The position numbers and the translations under genes are program-made. The notes beneath the pieces are model-generated. The model did not search any database. It saw only the letters and a program-made list of their open reading frames with translations, and was not told the origin of the DNA. Shown piece by piece: positions 9,019 to 17,528 of a stretch of DNA of 64,000 nucleotides; position 1 is the first letter of the stretch, and each line of letters begins with the position of its first letter. The DNA comes from Aureimonas sp. AU20 (lineage in GTDB: Bacteria; Pseudomonadota; Alphaproteobacteria; Rhizobiales; Rhizobiaceae). Location of the stretch: NCBI RefSeq assembly GCF_001442755.1, contig NZ_CP006367.1, forward strand, positions 2,914,001 through 2,978,000. Reading direction: 5' to 3'.

Positions 9019-9369
9019 GAAGCGACCTCCCATGAGGTTGAGGCCGGACACGCGGGCGAGATGTGCCCAGCCGGCCCCGGCCGAAGGATCGGCGGGTGTT
9101 GTCAGGCGTGGCGGGGACAGGCGCGCGGAAGCGAAAGCGCGGGTCGCCCGGATGGGCAAGGCGTCTTCGTCGTCGTGCTGCGCATCGGTCTGTCCTCCCA
9201 CCTGAAGCCGGCCCGACCCGATCCTCCTCGCCGGGCGGCTTCCCATCAATTCGCACGGGGCTCGAAGCCCCGCCATCTCGCGTCTCGCGCCCGCCTTACC
9301 CTCTCTCACCCTGGTAAGGACAGCGAAGCATCCACGCTGTTCGGCCCCACTCGAACCCTTGTGACTTCG
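9019..9369. other. Divergent intergenic region between transporter operon and eryD
   Basis: The 427-base gap between DUF2291 and eryD has no convincing ORF. It should carry the leftward promoter of the transporter operon, but I could not pick one -35/-10 pair with confidence. The right part (9370 onward) holds the eryD promoter and operator candidate. Confidence 0.5.
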
Positions 9370-9424
9370 TTGACAAGGACGAGTCTGCGTGAAAGACTTT
9401 GCACCAATTGAAAAATAATTCAAT
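9370..9424 (+). promoter_or_regulatory. eryD promoter with palindromic operator candidate
   Basis: TTGACA (9370-9375) is followed after 17 bases by AAGACT (9393-9398), a good -35 with a weak -10. Just past the expected start point is a perfect inverted repeat, ATTGAA-N6-TTCAAT (9407-9412, 9419-9424), which is AT-rich in a GC-rich background and 21 bases before the eryD ATG. Its place suggests autoregulation by EryD and control of the divergent transporter; this is inference. Confidence 0.5.
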
Positions 9425-9445
9425 ACGCAAACCACGGGATCGGAC

Positions 9446-10411
9446 ATGGCACGGATCGCCACGAAGCGTGTCGATGACGACAGCCTCGCCATTCGCGCGG
9501 CTTGGCTCCACTTCGCCGCCGGCCTGACGCAGGCCGAGGTGGCGGAGCGGCTTGGCGTGTCCAACGTCAAGGCGCACCGGCTGGTCAGCTGGGCCAGCCA
9601 GTCCGGCGCCGTGAAGGTGACGATCGACGGCGACGTGACGGAGTGTCTGCGGCTGGAGGAGCGGCTCTGCCGGCGCTTTGGCATGAGTTACGCGCAGGTC
9701 GTTCCCAATCTCTACGAGGACGGGCTGCCGCTGCGCGCGCTGGGCATTGCCGGGGCGGGCTTCCTCAAGCGCGAGATCGAGAATTCGTCGGACAAGATCA
9801 TCGGCATTGGCCATGGGCGCACGCTGGCGGCGGCGATCGCCGCCTCGCCGCGAATCGACTGCGGCTCGACCCGGTTCGTCTCGCTGATGGGCGGCCTGAC
9901 ACGCAACTTCGCCGCGAACCCGCACGACGTGATGTATCGTCTGGCGGAGCGGACGGGCAGCGCGGCCTATGTGCTGCCGGTTCCCTTCGTCGCCAATTCC
10001 GCCGCCGACCGGGACATTCTCCTGTCGCAGCGCGGCGTCGCCGACGTGTTCGATCTGGCGATGCGCGCCGACCTGATGATCGTCGGCATCGGCACGACCG
10101 AGCCCGACGCCCAGCTCGTGGGTGCTGGAATGATCGATCTGGAGGAAATCCGTGAGGTCCAGGCCGGCGGCGGGATCGGCGAAATCCTCGGCCATTTCTT
10201 CGACGAGACGGGCCAACCCGTCGAGACCTCGCTCGCGGCCCGCACGCTTTCGCCCGACCTCGCCTCGCTTTCGGGGCGACGCATCGTCGCGATCGCTGGC
10301 GGCGGGGCCAAGATTCGCGGCATCGGCGCCATTCTTCGCAGCGGCCTTCTCGCCGGTCTGGTGACCGACGAGGAGACCGCGACCGCGCTCATGGCCGACG
10401 AAACCGCCTGA
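9446..10411 (+). CDS. eryD: SorC-family transcriptional regulator, EryD type
   Basis: A 321-residue SorC/DeoR-like regulator. The N-terminal helix-turn-helix lies at residues ~28-50 (LTQAEVAERLGVSNVKAHRLV), followed by the sugar-binding SorC domain with IGIGHGRTLAAAI and FVSLMGGLTRN. EryD of Brucella and rhizobia represses the erythritol operon and is relieved by the polyol or a phosphate of it. The gene stands upstream of eryA, as in rhizobia, and diverges from the ABC transporter operon. A 226-base gap to eryA suggests that eryA has its own regulated promoter. The identification relies on family motifs plus the very clear neighbours. Confidence 0.85.
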   Translation: MARIATKRVDDDSLAIRAAWLHFAAGLTQAEVAERLGVSNVKAHRLVSWASQSGAVKVTIDGDVTECLRLEERLCRRFGMSYAQVVPNLYEDGLPLRALGIAGAGFLKREIENSSDKIIGIGHGRTLAAAIAASPRIDCGSTRFVSLMGGLTRNFAANPHDVMYRLAERTGSAAYVLPVPFVANSAADRDILLSQRGVADVFDLAMRADLMIVGIGTTEPDAQLVGAGMIDLEEIREVQAGGGIGEILGHFFDETGQPVETSLAARTLSPDLASLSGRRIVAIAGGGAKIRGIGAILRSGLLAGLVTDEETATALMADETA

Positions 10412-10504
10412 GACGCCCATTAGAGGCAGATTAGGGATGGGGGCGACAAACGCGCGCTCGTTGCGTTTGCCCCATCACAAGACGAGACGCATCCGGCTGT
10501 CAGA

Positions 10505-10620
10505 CGATCGGAACGATCGCGCCGCCGATGCCAACGGGGAGGAATTGGGATGCGAGGCTCGACCGCCCATCCATTCGGCCGGCGCACGCCGCAAGTGCGC
10601 GTATACGCGTCGGCCGGCCG
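10505..10620 (+). promoter_or_regulatory. Palindrome-rich gap before eryA
   Basis: Within the 226-base eryD-eryA gap there are CGATCG-GAA-CGATCG (10505-10519), a perfect 12-bp palindrome CGCGTATACGCG (10598-10609) and CGGCCGGCCG (10611-10620). The last two fall 18-40 bases before the eryA ATG, where a repressor could block transcription or translation. In GC-rich DNA short palindromes arise often, so only the 12-mer is persuasive. Confidence 0.3.
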
Positions 10621-10637
10621 GCACGCGGGAGCGCGCC

Positions 10638-12278
10638 ATGTCTGACACCAGGGACATCCTGATCGGCATCGACGCCGGCACCTCGGTCATCAAGGCCGTG
10701 GCCTTCGACCTGGCCGGGCGGCAGCTCGCCGTCGCCTCCGTGTTGAACCATTACGCGATCGGGCGCGATGGCTCGGCCCGTCAGTCTCTTAAGCAGACTT
10801 GGGACGACTGCGCCCGCGCCTTGCGCGATCTCGGCGAGCGGGTCCAGGACTTGGCGCGCCGCACGGCAGCGCTCGCCGTCACAGCGCAGGGCGACGGGAC
10901 ATGGCTGGTCGGCGCCGGCAATCGGCCGGTGACGGACGCCTGGCTTTGGCTCGACGCGCGCGCCGCGCCGAGCGTGCGCCGGCTCGTGCGCTCGCCGCTG
11001 GAGCGCCAGCGCTTCGAGCGCACCGGAACGGGCCTCAACACCTGCCAGCAGGGTAGCCAGATGGCGCATATGGACGCCACCGCGCCCGAGCTTCTGGACG
11101 GCGCCGAGGTCGCGCTCCACTGCAAGGACTGGCTCTATCTCAATCTCACCGGCGTGCGGGCGACCGATCCCTCAGAGGCAAGCTTCACCTTCGGCGACTT
11201 CCGCACCCGGCGCTACGACGACACGGTGATCGAATCGCTCGGCCTGACCGCGCGCCGTCACCTCCTGCCCGAGATCGTGGACGGGACCGAGATCACCCAT
11301 CCGCTGTCTCGCCAAGCCGCCGAGGCAACGGGCCTCCTGGCGGGAACGCCGGTGAGCCTCGGCTATGTCGACATGGTGATGACGGCCCTTGGCGCCGGCG
11401 TCCATGCTGGCGGCGCGCCGGCCGCCTGCTCCACGGTCGGCTCCACCGGCGTCCACATGCGCGCGGTGGCGCAGGGCGACGTGATGCTGAACGCGGAAGG
11501 AACGGGTTATGTCATCGCGCTGCCGGTTCCCGGCATCGTGACGCAGGTCCAGACCAACATGGCCGCGACGCTGAACATCGACTGGGTTCTGCGCGTCGCC
11601 GGGGATCTCCTCTCCGAGATGGGCAGCGAGATCAGCCACGGCGATCTGGTGAAGCGCATCGAGGGCTGGATGGAGAAGAGCCAGCCGGGCGCCCTCCTCT
11701 ATCACCCCTATATTTCCGACACCGGCGAGCGTGGCCCCTTCGTGAATGCCGACGCGCGCGCCGACTTCATCGGCCTGTCCGCCAACCACCGTTTCCCCGA
11801 TCTGCTTCGCGCCGTGGTGGAAGGCTTGGGCCTTGCCGCGCGCGATTGCTACGCCGCGATGGGCGATCTGCCGAAGGAGCTTCGCCTGACCGGTGGCGCC
11901 GCCCGTTCGCGCTCGCTGCGCGGTGTGCTGGCGGCCTGCGTGGAAGCGCCGGTGCGTGTATCCGCGCGCGAAGAAGCGGGCGCGGCGGGCGCGGCGATGA
12001 TGGCGGCGGTCGCGGTCGGGGCCTATCCCACGATGGACGCTTGCATCGCGGAATGGGTGACGCCGCTTCTGGGCGAGCCGGAGGCGCCCGACGCCGGCCT
12101 GATCCGTACCTATCGCGGCCTCTTTCCGGCCTATTCGCAAGCCCGCCGCGCACTGGTTCCGGTGTGGAACACGCTGGCCGAGGTTCGCAATGCGGCGCCC
12201 GACGCGGGCGCCGAGGCCGAACCCGAACACACAGAACAGACACTCATCGCGGCGATATCCGCCGAAAGGAGCGCATGA
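10638..12278 (+). CDS. eryA: Erythritol kinase (FGGY family)
   Basis: A 546-residue FGGY kinase closely resembling Brucella EryA, which phosphorylates erythritol to L-erythritol-4-phosphate. The start of the fold, IGIDAGTSVIKAVAFD, is at residues ~9-24. Further EryA-like segments are VTAQGDGTWL, LWLDARAA, HCKDWLY, ATDPSEASFTFG, NMAATLNIDW, YHPYISDTGERGPF and LTGGAARS. ATG 10638 has GGGAG 8 bases upstream. The C-terminal ~25 residues are Ala/Glu-rich and look like an unstructured extension. Its TGA overlaps the eryB start by one base (TGATG), so the two are probably coupled. Confidence 0.92.
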   Translation: MSDTRDILIGIDAGTSVIKAVAFDLAGRQLAVASVLNHYAIGRDGSARQSLKQTWDDCARALRDLGERVQDLARRTAALAVTAQGDGTWLVGAGNRPVTDAWLWLDARAAPSVRRLVRSPLERQRFERTGTGLNTCQQGSQMAHMDATAPELLDGAEVALHCKDWLYLNLTGVRATDPSEASFTFGDFRTRRYDDTVIESLGLTARRHLLPEIVDGTEITHPLSRQAAEATGLLAGTPVSLGYVDMVMTALGAGVHAGGAPAACSTVGSTGVHMRAVAQGDVMLNAEGTGYVIALPVPGIVTQVQTNMAATLNIDWVLRVAGDLLSEMGSEISHGDLVKRIEGWMEKSQPGALLYHPYISDTGERGPFVNADARADFIGLSANHRFPDLLRAVVEGLGLAARDCYAAMGDLPKELRLTGGAARSRSLRGVLAACVEAPVRVSAREEAGAAGAAMMAAVAVGAYPTMDACIAEWVTPLLGEPEAPDAGLIRTYRGLFPAYSQARRALVPVWNTLAEVRNAAPDAGAEAEPEHTEQTLIAAISAERSA

Positions 12279-13789
12279 TGGCGGAACATCCGATGGTCGA
12301 TCTCTTCGTGATCGGCGGCGGCATCAACGGCGCGGGCATCGCGCGCGACGCGGCCGGACGCGGACTGAAGGTCATTCTCTGCGAGAAGGACGATCTGGCG
12401 CAGGGCACCTCTTCGCGCTCGGGCAAGCTCGTCCACGGCGGCCTGCGCTATCTCGAGTATTACGAGTTCCGGCTGGTGCGCGAGGCGCTGATCGAGCGCG
12501 AGGTGCTGCTCGATTCGGCAAGCCACATCATCTGGCCGATGCGCTTCGTGCTGCCGCACAGCCCCGAGGATCGCCCGGCCTGGCTCGTGCGTCTCGGCCT
12601 GTTCTTCTACGACCATCTAGGCGGCCGCAAGCGCCTGCCCGGCACGCGCTCGCTGGACCTGCGGCGCGACCCCGAAGGTGCGCCGATCCTCGACCAGTAC
12701 ACCAAGGGCTTCGAATATTCGGACTGCTGGGTGGACGACGCGCGCCTCGTGGTGCTGAACGCCGTCGGCGCCGCCGAGAAGGGCGCGGAGATCCTGACCC
12801 GCACCGCCTGCACCAGCGCGCGGCGCGAGAACGGCCATTGGCGCGTCGAGATGCGCGACGAGCGCACCGGCAACACGCGCACGGTTCTCGCCCGCTGCAT
12901 CGTCAATGCCGGCGGCCCCTGGGTGAACGACATCGTGGGTCGCGTAGCGGGCAGCAACTCGCGCCGCAACGTTCGCCTCGTGAAGGGTAGCCACATCATC
13001 GTTCCCAAATTCTGGGACGGCGACCACGCTTATCTCGTCCAGAACCACGACAAGCGCGTCATCTTCATCAACCCCTATGAGGGCGATAAGGCGCTGATCG
13101 GCACCACCGACATTCCCTACGAGGGGCCGCCGGAGCAGGTGAAGGCCGACGAGTCGGAGATCGAATATCTGCTCGCCGCAGTGAATCGCTACTTCAAGGA
13201 GAAGCTTCGGCGCCAGGACGTGCTGGAGACCTTCTCCGGCGTGCGCCCCCTCTTCGACGACGGCCAGGGCAATCCGTCCGCCGTCACGCGCGACTACACG
13301 TTCGATCTCGACGAGACCGGCGGCGCTCCGCTCCTCAACATTTTTGGCGGCAAGATCACCACCTTCCGCAAGCTGGCCGAACACGCCGTGCAGAAGGTGG
13401 CCAAGTTCTTCCCCAATATGGGCGGGGACTGGACGGCCGGGTCCAAGCTGCCCGGCGGCGAGATCGCCAATGCCGATTTCGTGCAGTTCAGCGAGGACAT
13501 GCGCAACGCCTATCCCTGGCTGCCGCGCGGGCTCCTGCATCACTACGGCCGCCTCTACGGCGCGCGGATGGAGCGGCTCCTGGCGGGCGCGACCTCGATG
13601 GACGGGCTCGGCCGGCATTTCGGCGCCAAACTCTATGAGGCCGAGGTGCGCCATGTCGTCAACAACGAGTGGGCCTTGAAGGCCGAGGACGTCCTGTTCC
13701 GCCGCACCAAGCAGGGCCTACACATGAGCCCGGCCGAGCGCGAGGCCTTCGCGCAATGGTTCGACACTGAGCTCCTGCGCGCCGCCTGA
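12278..13789 (+). CDS. eryB: Erythritol-phosphate dehydrogenase, GlpD-like FAD enzyme
   Basis: A 503-residue GlpD-family flavoprotein. The FAD motif VIGGGINGAG is at residues 11-20, then GKLVHGGLRYLEYYEF, NAGGPWVNDI, IGTTDIPYEG, SGVRPLFDD and GGKITTFRKLAEHA. By position between eryA and eryC it should oxidise L-erythritol-4-phosphate to L-3-tetrulose-4-phosphate, as shown for Brucella EryB; glycerol-3-phosphate dehydrogenase activity is an alternative. Two adjacent ATGs compete (12275 and 12278); I favour 12278 because AAAGGAG is then 6 bases away. It overlaps the end of eryA. Confidence 0.88.
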   Translation: MAEHPMVDLFVIGGGINGAGIARDAAGRGLKVILCEKDDLAQGTSSRSGKLVHGGLRYLEYYEFRLVREALIEREVLLDSASHIIWPMRFVLPHSPEDRPAWLVRLGLFFYDHLGGRKRLPGTRSLDLRRDPEGAPILDQYTKGFEYSDCWVDDARLVVLNAVGAAEKGAEILTRTACTSARRENGHWRVEMRDERTGNTRTVLARCIVNAGGPWVNDIVGRVAGSNSRRNVRLVKGSHIIVPKFWDGDHAYLVQNHDKRVIFINPYEGDKALIGTTDIPYEGPPEQVKADESEIEYLLAAVNRYFKEKLRRQDVLETFSGVRPLFDDGQGNPSAVTRDYTFDLDETGGAPLLNIFGGKITTFRKLAEHAVQKVAKFFPNMGGDWTAGSKLPGGEIANADFVQFSEDMRNAYPWLPRGLLHHYGRLYGARMERLLAGATSMDGLGRHFGAKLYEAEVRHVVNNEWALKAEDVLFRRTKQGLHMSPAEREAFAQWFDTELLRAA

Positions 13790-13856
13790 CGGAGGCCCGG
13801 CGCGGCTTGTGACGGTCGCGCCCCTTCCCCGTTCTTCGAATTCTCAAGGAGCCCCG

Positions 13857-14789
13857 ATGGCCCTGACGCTGTCCCTCAACACCAATCCGCTGGTGAACCG
13901 CTTCGCCGACCCGGACGATCTCATCGAGACCGTGGCGCGGGACCTGCGCATCCGCGACCTGCAGCTAACGCACGAGTTCATCAACCCGTCCTGGCCGGCG
14001 CCCGTGATCCGCCGCCTGACCCGGCAGATGGGCGCCGCGCTGGAGCGCACCGGTGTACGCGTCACTTCCGGCATGACCGGACCCTATGGCCGCCTCAACC
14101 ATTTCGGCCATCCCGACCGCGACGTGCGCCGCTACTATGTCGACTGGTTCAAGACCTTCGCCGACATCACCGCTGATCTCGGCGGCACGTCCGTGGGCAC
14201 GCAGTTCGCGATCTTCACCTTCCAGGACTATGACGATCCGGCGCGGCGCGAGGCCCTGATCCAGACCGCCATCGACTGCTGGGCCGAGGTGGCCGAACAC
14301 GCCAAGACGGCGGGCCTATCCTACGTCTACTGGGAGCCGATGTCGGTGGGCCGCGAGTTCGGTCACACGATCGCCGAGACCCTGGCGCTGCAGGACCGGC
14401 TGACGGCGGCCGGCATGGCGGTGCCGATGTGGATGATGGCCGATATCGACCATGGCGACATCACCTCGCCCAACCCCGACGACACCGATCCCTATGCCTG
14501 GGCGCGCGCCGTGCCGAAGGTCTCGCCGATCATCCACATCAAGCAGAGCACGATGGACAAGAGCGGCCATCGCCCCTTCACGGCCGAGCACAACGCCAAG
14601 GGCCGCATCCAGCCCGAGCCCCTGCTCCAGGCCTTCGCGGAGGGCGGCGCGGTGGACAACGAGATCTGCCTGGAACTCTCCTTCAAGGAGCGCGAGCCGA
14701 ACGACCGGGCCGTCATCCCCGCCATTGCCGAGAGCATCGCCTTCTGGGCGCCGCATATCGACACCGGCGCATCGGATCTGAAGATCTGA
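13857..14789 (+). CDS. eryC: EryC-type tetrulose-phosphate epimerase (TIM-barrel)
   Basis: A 310-residue protein of the xylose-isomerase-like/AP-endonuclease-2 TIM-barrel superfamily that corresponds to EryC. In Brucella EryC acts after EryB and converts L-3-tetrulose-4-phosphate into the D isomer. Visible features are SGMTGPYGRLNHFGH, YVYWEPMSVGREF, MWMMADIDHGD, HIKQST and ICLELSFKERE, which supply the acidic and histidine residues typical of a metal site. ATG 13857 has AAGGAG 5 bases upstream. It ends the operon and is followed by a strong terminator. The later pathway isomerases (TpiA2/RpiB type) are not in this window. Confidence 0.88.
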   Translation: MALTLSLNTNPLVNRFADPDDLIETVARDLRIRDLQLTHEFINPSWPAPVIRRLTRQMGAALERTGVRVTSGMTGPYGRLNHFGHPDRDVRRYYVDWFKTFADITADLGGTSVGTQFAIFTFQDYDDPARREALIQTAIDCWAEVAEHAKTAGLSYVYWEPMSVGREFGHTIAETLALQDRLTAAGMAVPMWMMADIDHGDITSPNPDDTDPYAWARAVPKVSPIIHIKQSTMDKSGHRPFTAEHNAKGRIQPEPLLQAFAEGGAVDNEICLELSFKEREPNDRAVIPAIAESIAFWAPHIDTGASDLKI

Positions 14790-14798
14790 CGACGCGAC

Positions 14799-14828
14799 AA
14801 GGCCGGCCTTCGGGCCGGCCTTCTCTTT
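14799..14828 (+). terminator. Rho-independent terminator of the eryABC operon
   Basis: A perfect 10-bp stem (14799-14808 with 14813-14822) with a TTCG tetraloop is followed by CTCTTT. It begins 9 bases after the eryC stop. Confidence 0.85.
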
Positions 14829-14925
14829 CCGGTGAAGGAAAACCCACGCCGCGAACGCGCAAACGCCACCCGCGATCGGCTGGGATCGTTCGGATGGCTC
14901 GATATAGATCTTGTCTGGAAAAGAA

Positions 14926-15010
14926 TGGTGCGGTCGAGAAGACTCGAACTTCCACGGGTTGCCCCACAGCGACCTCAACGCTGCGCGTCTACCAATTCCG
15001 CCACGACCGC
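14926..15010 (-). tRNA. tRNA-Leu (anticodon GAG), copy 1
   Basis: An 85-base type II tRNA with encoded CCA (14926-14928). The acceptor stem GCGGTCG pairs with CGACCGC, the anticodon stem CAGCG/CGCTG encloses loop UUGAGGU giving anticodon GAG (reads CUC/CUU), the variable arm is long, and the T arm contains TTCGAGT. It is identical base for base to the copy at 15143-15227. Confidence 0.95.
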
Positions 15011-15094
15011 ACGCCGTGTTCCCGGGCTTCCACCGAGCGCCGATCTCGCGACCGGTTGGAAAGGCTGCAGGCAGCGCTTCCGATGTCGCAGAGC

Positions 15095-15123
15095 TCTAAG
15101 AGCGCCTGAGACAGGTCCTTCAA
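15095..15123 (-). promoter_or_regulatory. Putative promoter of tRNA-Leu copy 1
   Basis: In the leftward direction TTGAAG (15118-15123) is followed after 17 bases by CTTAGA (15095-15100), about 85 bases before the tRNA 5' end. It lies between the two tRNA copies, so copy 1 may be transcribed on its own. Confidence 0.4.
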
Positions 15124-15142
15124 ATTGGCATGAAGGAGAGAA

Positions 15143-15227
15143 TGGTGCGGTCGAGAAGACTCGAACTTCCACGGGTTGCCCCACAGCGACCTCAACGCTG
15201 CGCGTCTACCAATTCCGCCACGACCGC
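15143..15227 (-). tRNA. tRNA-Leu (anticodon GAG), copy 2
   Basis: Identical to copy 1 over all 85 bases including CCA, and oriented the same way 132 bases upstream in transcription order. A few flanking bases on each side are also alike, but the spacer is otherwise unrelated. This suggests a duplication kept uniform by selection or conversion. Confidence 0.95.
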
Positions 15228-15277
15228 ACGTCGTGCCCGAGCTTTCGCTCAGGGCCGGCCTCGCGACCGGTGTGCGG

Positions 15278-15306
15278 CGTTTAGCAAACGGCCCCCAAGC
15301 GCACAA
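15278..15306 (-). promoter_or_regulatory. Putative promoter of tRNA-Leu copy 2
   Basis: Leftward TTGTGC (15301-15306), 17-base spacer, TAAACG (15278-15283), about 50 bases upstream of the tRNA 5' end. Spacing and -10 fit an alphaproteobacterial housekeeping promoter. Confidence 0.5.
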
Positions 15307-15402
15307 GCGTTTTCGCGGGCGCTCGCCGGATTTTCTTCGAAGCCCTTGATCGCGCACGCGAACGCACTTTGCAGTTTCGTCGTGGAAGGCTAGAGACATT
15401 CC

Positions 15403-16164
15403 ATGGACGCTCCCTCTCCGCTCCCCCAGCCCAGCCCCCGACTCGCGACGCAGGCCGTGCGCTTTCAGGCGGCGGAACCGGGCGCGCCGGTCGAATGGAT
15501 CTTCCGCGACGGGCTCATGCCCTACCCCGAAGCGCTGGCCTGGATGGAAGCGCGGGTGGACGCCATCTCGCGCGGCGCGGCGGCGGAAGCCGTGCTTCTG
15601 GTCGAGCATCCCGCGCTCTACACCGCCGGCACGTCGGCCCGGACGGCGGACCTTCTCCAGCCCGACCGCTTTCCCGTCTATGCGGCGGGGCGCGGCGGCG
15701 AATACACCTATCACGGGCCGGGCCAGCGCGTGGCCTATGTCCTGCTCGACCTCAAGCGTCGGCGCCCGGACATCCGCGCCTTCGTCTCCGCCCTGGAACA
15801 TTGGGTGATCGAAACGCTCGCGCAGTATCACGTGCGCGGCGAACGCCGGGAGGACCGGGTGGGGGTCTGGGTGCCCCGGCCCGATAAAGCCCCTCTGCCC
15901 GGCGACGCTGGGGCGGAGGACAAGATTGCCGCGATCGGCATCCGCCTGCGCCGCTGGGTGACGTTTCACGGCATCAGCCTGAATGTCGACCCGGATCTCA
16001 CGCATTTCTCCGGCATCGTGCCCTGCGGCATCGCCGGCTATGGCGTCACCAGCCTCGTCGATCTCGGCTTGCCGATCTCGGTGCCGGAGGTCGACAGCGT
16101 CTTGCGCGCCCAGTTCGAGACGGTCTTCGGCCCGACCGAAAGCCGCCCTTTCGAGGCCGCATGA
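15403..16164 (+). CDS. lipB: Octanoyltransferase LipB
   Basis: A 253-residue lipoyl(octanoyl) transferase that moves octanoate from acyl carrier protein to lipoyl domains of 2-oxoacid dehydrogenases and the glycine cleavage system. The substrate segment [17 protein letters not shown] is present, the catalytic lysine is K174 ([10 protein letters not shown]) and the catalytic cysteine is C208 (GIVPCGI). Length is slightly above the usual 210-240 because of a Pro/Ser-rich N-terminal extension of ~15 residues. The stop overlaps the next start as ATGA. Confidence 0.95.
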   Translation: MDAPSPLPQPSPRLATQAVRFQAAEPGAPVEWIFRDGLMPYPEALAWMEARVDAISRGAAAEAVLLVEHPALYTAGTSARTADLLQPDRFPVYAAGRGGEYTYHGPGQRVAYVLLDLKRRRPDIRAFVSALEHWVIETLAQYHVRGERREDRVGVWVPRPDKAPLPGDAGAEDKIAAIGIRLRRWVTFHGISLNVDPDLTHFSGIVPCGIAGYGVTSLVDLGLPISVPEVDSVLRAQFETVFGPTESRPFEAA

Positions 16165-16622
16165 GCAACCTGCCGCCGGTCCGTCTTCTCATCGACGCCG
16201 ATGCCTGCCCCGTGAAGGACGAGGCGCTGGAAATCGCGGATCGCTTCAAGGCTGAGACGGTGATGGTGTCGAACGGCGGCCTGCGCCCGTCCCGCTATCC
16301 CGGCGCGCGGCTCGTCACCGTGTCGGCCGGGGCGGACGCGGCCGATCATTGGATCGCGGAAGAAGCCACCGCGAGCGACATCGTGGTGACGGCGGATATT
16401 CCGCTGGCCGCGCGGGCGCTGGAAAAGGGCGCGCTGGTCCTCCATCCCGACGGGCGACCCTTCACGCCGCAATCCATCGGCTACGCCCTCTCAATGCGCA
16501 GCTTCAACCAGCACTTACGCGAGACCGGCGAAAGCAAGGGGCTGAACAAGGCCTTCACGCCGCAGGACCGCTCGCGCTTTCGCGGCGAGCTCGACCGCGC
16601 CCTGCGACGGCTCACCGCATAA
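16161..16622 (+). CDS. YaiI/YqxD (UPF0178, DUF188) family protein
   Basis: A 153-residue member of the widely conserved YaiI/YqxD family, recognised by the N-terminal [14 protein letters not shown] signature and the central [11 protein letters not shown] motif, which give it a PIN-like acidic cluster. The biochemical function is not established. It overlaps the end of lipB by 4 bases and is probably cotranscribed with it. Confidence 0.88.
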   Translation: MSNLPPVRLLIDADACPVKDEALEIADRFKAETVMVSNGGLRPSRYPGARLVTVSAGADAADHWIAEEATASDIVVTADIPLAARALEKGALVLHPDGRPFTPQSIGYALSMRSFNQHLRETGESKGLNKAFTPQDRSRFRGELDRALRRLTA

Positions 16623-16706
16623 AAAGCCGCAGGCCGCCGCATCCCTGCCGGCTCGCGTGCCGTATATGAAGCATCAGCCTTTCGCCGATCGCATGGTGTT
16701 CGCCCG

Positions 16707-17528
16707 ATGAAACTCACCGCCCCGCGCGACGGACCGCTTGTCCGCCGCCACGCCCTGACGACGCGCCTCACCCATTGGCTTTGGGCGCTCTGTCTTTTCT
16801 TCCTGCTTCTGTCCGGCCTGCAGATCTTCACCGCGCGGCCCGATCTCTATATCGGCCAGCAGTCGGGCTTCGGCTTCGACAACACGATCTTCTCGATCGG
16901 CGCAGCCTATCAGGACGGGCAGTTGACCGGCGTCACGCGTCTGTTCGGCTCGACCTTCGACACGACCGGATGGCTGGGCGTGATCGACCGCGCGGGAACG
17001 CCGCAGCCGCAGACCTTTCCGGCCTGGATGACGGTGCCCTCCTATCGCGATCTCGCGACCGGACGCGTCGTGCATTTCTTCTTCGCCTGGCTTCTGGCCG
17101 GCACGCTGCTGCTCTGGCTGCTCGGAAGCCTGTTCAACCGGCATCTGGCGCGCGACATCGTGCCCAAGGGGCGCGATGCCAAGCACCTGCCCCGCGACAT
17201 CGCCGATCATGCCAAGCTGCGTCTCCATCATGGCCGCACCTACGGCCCGCTGCAGAAGTTCTCCTACTTCGGCGTCCTGTTCGTCGCTCTGCCGCTGATG
17301 ATCGCGACGGGGCTCACCATGTCGCCCGGCATGAACGCTTATGCGCCGTGGCTGCTCGATCTCTTCGGTGGCCGGCAGACCGCGCGCACGATCCATTTTG
17401 GGATCATGCTGCTGCTCGTCGCCTTCTTTGTCGTGCATGTGGCGATGGTGCTGCTCGCCGGTCCGTTCAACGAATTGCGCTCCATGATCACCGGCTGGAT
17501 GCGGATCGACCGGGAGGACGCCCGATGA
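16707..17528 (+). CDS. Cytochrome b561/b6-type membrane subunit
   Basis: A 273-residue integral membrane protein with about four to five helices, of the kind that links membrane quinones to a periplasmic oxidoreductase. Candidate heme ligands are the histidines in LTHWLWALC near the first helix, GRVVHFFFAWLL, RTIHFGIML and FVVHVAMVL, spaced as in di-heme b-type cytochromes. Between helices 1 and 2 there is a periplasmic insert of roughly 70 residues. Its stop overlaps the start of a molybdopterin oxidoreductase gene (ATGA), so the two almost certainly work as a pair. The protein is unlike MsrQ, so this is not a standard MsrPQ system. Confidence 0.8.
   Translation: MKLTAPRDGPLVRRHALTTRLTHWLWALCLFFLLLSGLQIFTARPDLYIGQQSGFGFDNTIFSIGAAYQDGQLTGVTRLFGSTFDTTGWLGVIDRAGTPQPQTFPAWMTVPSYRDLATGRVVHFFFAWLLAGTLLLWLLGSLFNRHLARDIVPKGRDAKHLPRDIADHAKLRLHHGRTYGPLQKFSYFGVLFVALPLMIATGLTMSPGMNAYAPWLLDLFGGRQTARTIHFGIMLLLVAFFVVHVAMVLLAGPFNELRSMITGWMRIDREDAR

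Noticed and set aside
10440..10480. Hairpin after eryD around the GGGGC/GCCCC repeats
   Set aside because: The arms pair only with a three-base bulge and no U-tract follows; not convincing as a terminator.
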